NCBI GenBank assembly: GCA_028023455.1
Contig: JAQFVV010007220.1
Coordinates: 64,599-128,598, forward strand
DNA length: 64,000 nt
Source: Epiperipatus broadwayi
Lineage: Eukaryota > Onychophora > Udeonychophora > Euonychophora > Peripatidae
Direction of reading: 5' to 3'
Positions 61,374 through 64,000 of this stretch are shown here, piece after piece. Every line of letters begins with the position of its first letter. Position 1 is the stretch's first letter. The notes beneath the pieces are model-generated. The model saw nothing but the letters and a program-made list of their open reading frames with translations. It did no database searches and was not told the DNA's origin. The translations under genes and the position numbers were made by a program.

Positions 61374-64000
61374 TGTGCCAGGCATTATCAAATGGCCTTG
61401 CACAAAGTATGTATTAAGCACAACAAATATATAAATGTGCTATATTAATAATGGAAATTCGGTCTGAGCATTAAAATACCCACACACACCAATTTAAATA
61501 ATATGAAATTGACATAGAAAATATTGTAGAGTAAACTCATGTATTTTTTTGTTTTATATTTCCGTTTTGTATATGTTTTATGATATGTTATTTTATGTAT
61601 TTGGCTTTTCTCTGAAAAATTCAAATAGAGAAAAGCAATTGTTCCAATGTAATTGTACATATTTTTTTTTTTACTTTTCTAAAAACTAATTTTATTCTGT
61701 AAACTAAGAATGTTAATTGCTTTTGCAAAATGTTTGATAATGCTATAATTAAACTGTTATCTTTTTAAAAATTCTTTTGAATTGATTTTGTAAGCAAGTG
61801 GTCGGAGTAATCAATATGGAAACGAGTCATTGTATCAAACTTAAAATGTAGAATTTAATTGGAAAAATTGTAAGGAATGTTATAATCTAAATGATAAGAT
61901 AAATTGAAAGGATTGGCTGATTCATACTTCTCAGAGGGCTAGTGGGATTGATATAGTTTAGTCAGTGCTGTGAGATTCATTCTTTCGTAGGCATTCAAGT
62001 CGTTCATTACTTTGGCTCCAGAATTCTCCAAGCACCCAGCTACTTAGAGATTAATTTATGAACAAGACTACTGCTGACACTTTCTAAGAAATCCATTATA
62101 CAGTTCTTTTAAGAACTAATGATTTCTTAAAGATTTAATGAACCAGTCAAATTAGCAAATGAACATTTGATAAAAATTATTATCATATACACACAGAGGA
62201 AAATATGAAGCAATCTACCAGAGAGTCCAGTAAAATGACCATGGGGTAGACAACCAGCCAGTGCACCGCCCTTTCTCTATCCCAAGCCGCCAAGATGTGA
62301 CCACGCCAGTTCCAGCCGCCCTGCCTATGCCTAAATGGATGAAATCCTCACCACACAGCCAGTTGACTTGAAGCCCACTCAGAGCCCAGAGGAGAAGAAT
62401 GAAGACGCCGACATAAGTTTATTTTAAGATGTTTTATTAATATTGAAATAATTAACTTTGATATTTCCTATTAAATATATTAATATTATTTTTTTTATTA
62501 TTATTATTATTAATCTTTTAAAAAAAAAAGAGAGAGTGTTATCTCTCGCATATGTATATTGAATTACGGTTATTACGGGCATAAATGTTAAAGCTTTTAC
62601 TTAAATCTTTTGAGTCAATTTTTCTATGTCAAATTCTTGTATTTTCAACAAAGGTTGCAATGAGATTTTTTTGTTGTTGTTGTTGCTATTCGTTTTCCTC
62701 TTTGTTACTCCTGAAATTCGTCATATACAAATATACATGCGTATATATGCGTACATACACTTATAATATTCGGTGAATACGATATCTCATGTTGAATATC
62801 TAAAAAAATGTATTTAACCGTATATCTTTTTTTTAAGTTATATATATATATTTTGTCACTGCTACACCTCAAGATGCGTGTAAGAAGGGATTGATCTATT
62901 ATAGATTCCCTGTAAGCAAGTACTCTAATAACTTTATATTTAAAATAATAGTAAGTGTATAATTATGCTGCACGTATATACATGTATAGAAATTTATCTA
63001 TAGCAAAAGAGAAATAGATACAGTACCTTATGGTGAGTACGATATAGTATCTGAGCCAATGCAACCCATTGACTTGTTGAAAATATGAAATTAGTGAAAT
63101 ATTTCATAGTGCAAATATATGTATAGTTTTTATTATTATATTTGCTATCAATAAAAAGGTTTTAAAGTCATCAGTAAAAGTATATGCCTGTATAACCGAA
63201 GATCTCTAATCTGAAATATATATATCAAATCACACAAAGTAAAATTTATTTCTACTTGGGTAAAAGGAGCTCAGACCACTTCCATTACTTATAAACATTG
63301 TCAATAGTTTTAGGGAATTATTATTTTTCTTATTTAAAATTGTATTTATCTATTTCAACGCTTCGAATATATATGGTTTGGGAAAATTAATTATTTAGTA
63401 TTTTTGTTATTATATCATCATTAGTATGACACGGTGGTGGGTATTTGGGATTAAATAAATATTTAATCATAATATTAAACATTTTTCGTTTTCGATTATT
63501 TATATTGATAAAAATGTATTCTTTTTCTTATCAACCACGTACCTGTAATAATCATTTAACTTACCCATTTGAAGACCCTAGATGTAGAGTGACTGAGCTA
63601 GCCACAAAGGGATATCGCTCTACCGGGGTGTTATATCTTATTCTTATGCTCCGCTGAACATATGGTATTGCACACCCTTCTAGGAGGGTGAAAAATTCAT
63701 TTTTTAGATTCTTTTCTAGAAGTGGCGCGCAAAGGTCTATTTTGTAAATAGATTTTTCAAAGGTGTGTACTTGCCATTGTTCTAAATATTCGGGCATTCA
63801 AATAAGATATCAACTAAAGGGTGTTTTTAACTGGAAGAGTCCTGTCAATCCACTCTTTCTATCAATTTAGCTAGAAGTACCAATACACATGAGTACAGAC
63901 AATCGGCTAAATTGATATCCATTTCTTTACCTGTTGAATCTTGGTCACTTCATGCTCAGTGCAAGATTAGGAAAAGAATTCCGCAGGGAGTATGGTCCGG
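61374..64000 (+). repeat. 3' LTR of the LTR2 element, truncated by the window
   Basis: Repeats 57074-59709 with minor changes, including the GC-richer island at 62240-62412 and the duplicated short frames. Confidence 0.92.

Larger units (their letters stand above)
57074..64000 (+). mobile_element. Non-autonomous LTR retrotransposon with 2.64-kb LTRs (LTR2 element, cut by window end)
   Basis: 5' LTR 57074-59713, interior 59714-61373, 3' LTR from 61374 to beyond the window. The last bases seen (TATGGTCCGG) lack only the final TACA. Preceded by (AT)n. The interior is 1.66 kb, too short for gag-pol, with no recognisable enzyme. The LTRs are nearly identical; differences are mainly in T runs, a GTT run, an ATT/ATA tract near 58540/62840, and a few substitutions. 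It is longer in LTR than in interior, a LARD-like design. Confidence 0.88.

Overview
The window is AT-rich eukaryotic DNA, almost certainly from an invertebrate animal. Evidence: long (AAT)n, (AT)n and (GT)n tracts, poly(A) signals and TATA boxes inside LTRs, a Penelope-like element, RTE-like and Jockey-like LINE remnants, a hAT-type terminal repeat, tRNA-like SINE heads, and no operons or bacterial genes. I cannot name the species. Hammerhead-bearing Penelope relatives are best known from molluscs, flatworms, cnidarians and some arthropods and amphibians, so a lophotrochozoan or arthropod is plausible, but that is inference.

Host coding content is almost nil. The only convincing host gene is an intronless four-membrane-span protein of 155 residues at 30315-30782 on the minus strand, resembling LAPTM4/DUF7027-type proteins. 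Nearly everything else recognisable is mobile-element DNA.

Layout. 0-6 kb: a broken Gag/ORF1-like fragment, an (AAT)n tract and a tRNA-like SINE. 6.1-8.7 kb: a 2.6-kb foldback with T-rich tandem modules and hairpins inside. 11.6-13.65 kb: a solo LTR (A, minus strand) with a 4-bp target duplication. 15.7-18.4 kb: a SINE foldback, tandem and inverted repeats, and an RTE-like LINE end. 19.8-21 kb: opposed triplet-repeat tracts flanking a hairpin array. 22-29.7 kb: a Penelope-like remnant with a GIY-YIG domain, a hAT end, two Jockey-like LINE remnants, and a foldback with decayed hammerhead motifs. 31.8-34.6 kb: T-rich tandem modules, another hairpin array, a MITE and a tRNA-like head. 35-39 kb: hammerhead repeats, from decayed to intact. 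40-45.6 kb: three LTR-like units. 45.58-51.65 kb: a complete non-autonomous LTR retrotransposon with a Gag-like coiled-coil ORF and no recognisable pol. 51.66-52.80 kb: a second hammerhead tandem array. 56.3-56.8 kb: another RTE-like end. 57.07-64 kb: a second non-autonomous LTR element with 2.64-kb LTRs, whose 3' LTR is cut by the window edge about 4 bases before its expected end.

The two most interesting systems are these. (1) Tandem repeats of about 410-420 bp in which each complete unit carries a type-I hammerhead ribozyme with an intact core and compensatory stem changes between arrays; they abut (AT)n tracts. (2) A group of LTRs that share a design: the 5' end is itself a palindrome (TGT...ACA), the insertion site is usually (AT)n, and the internal region lacks pol. 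Two members of this group also share a small hairpin with a near-constant 10-nt loop and a covarying stem.
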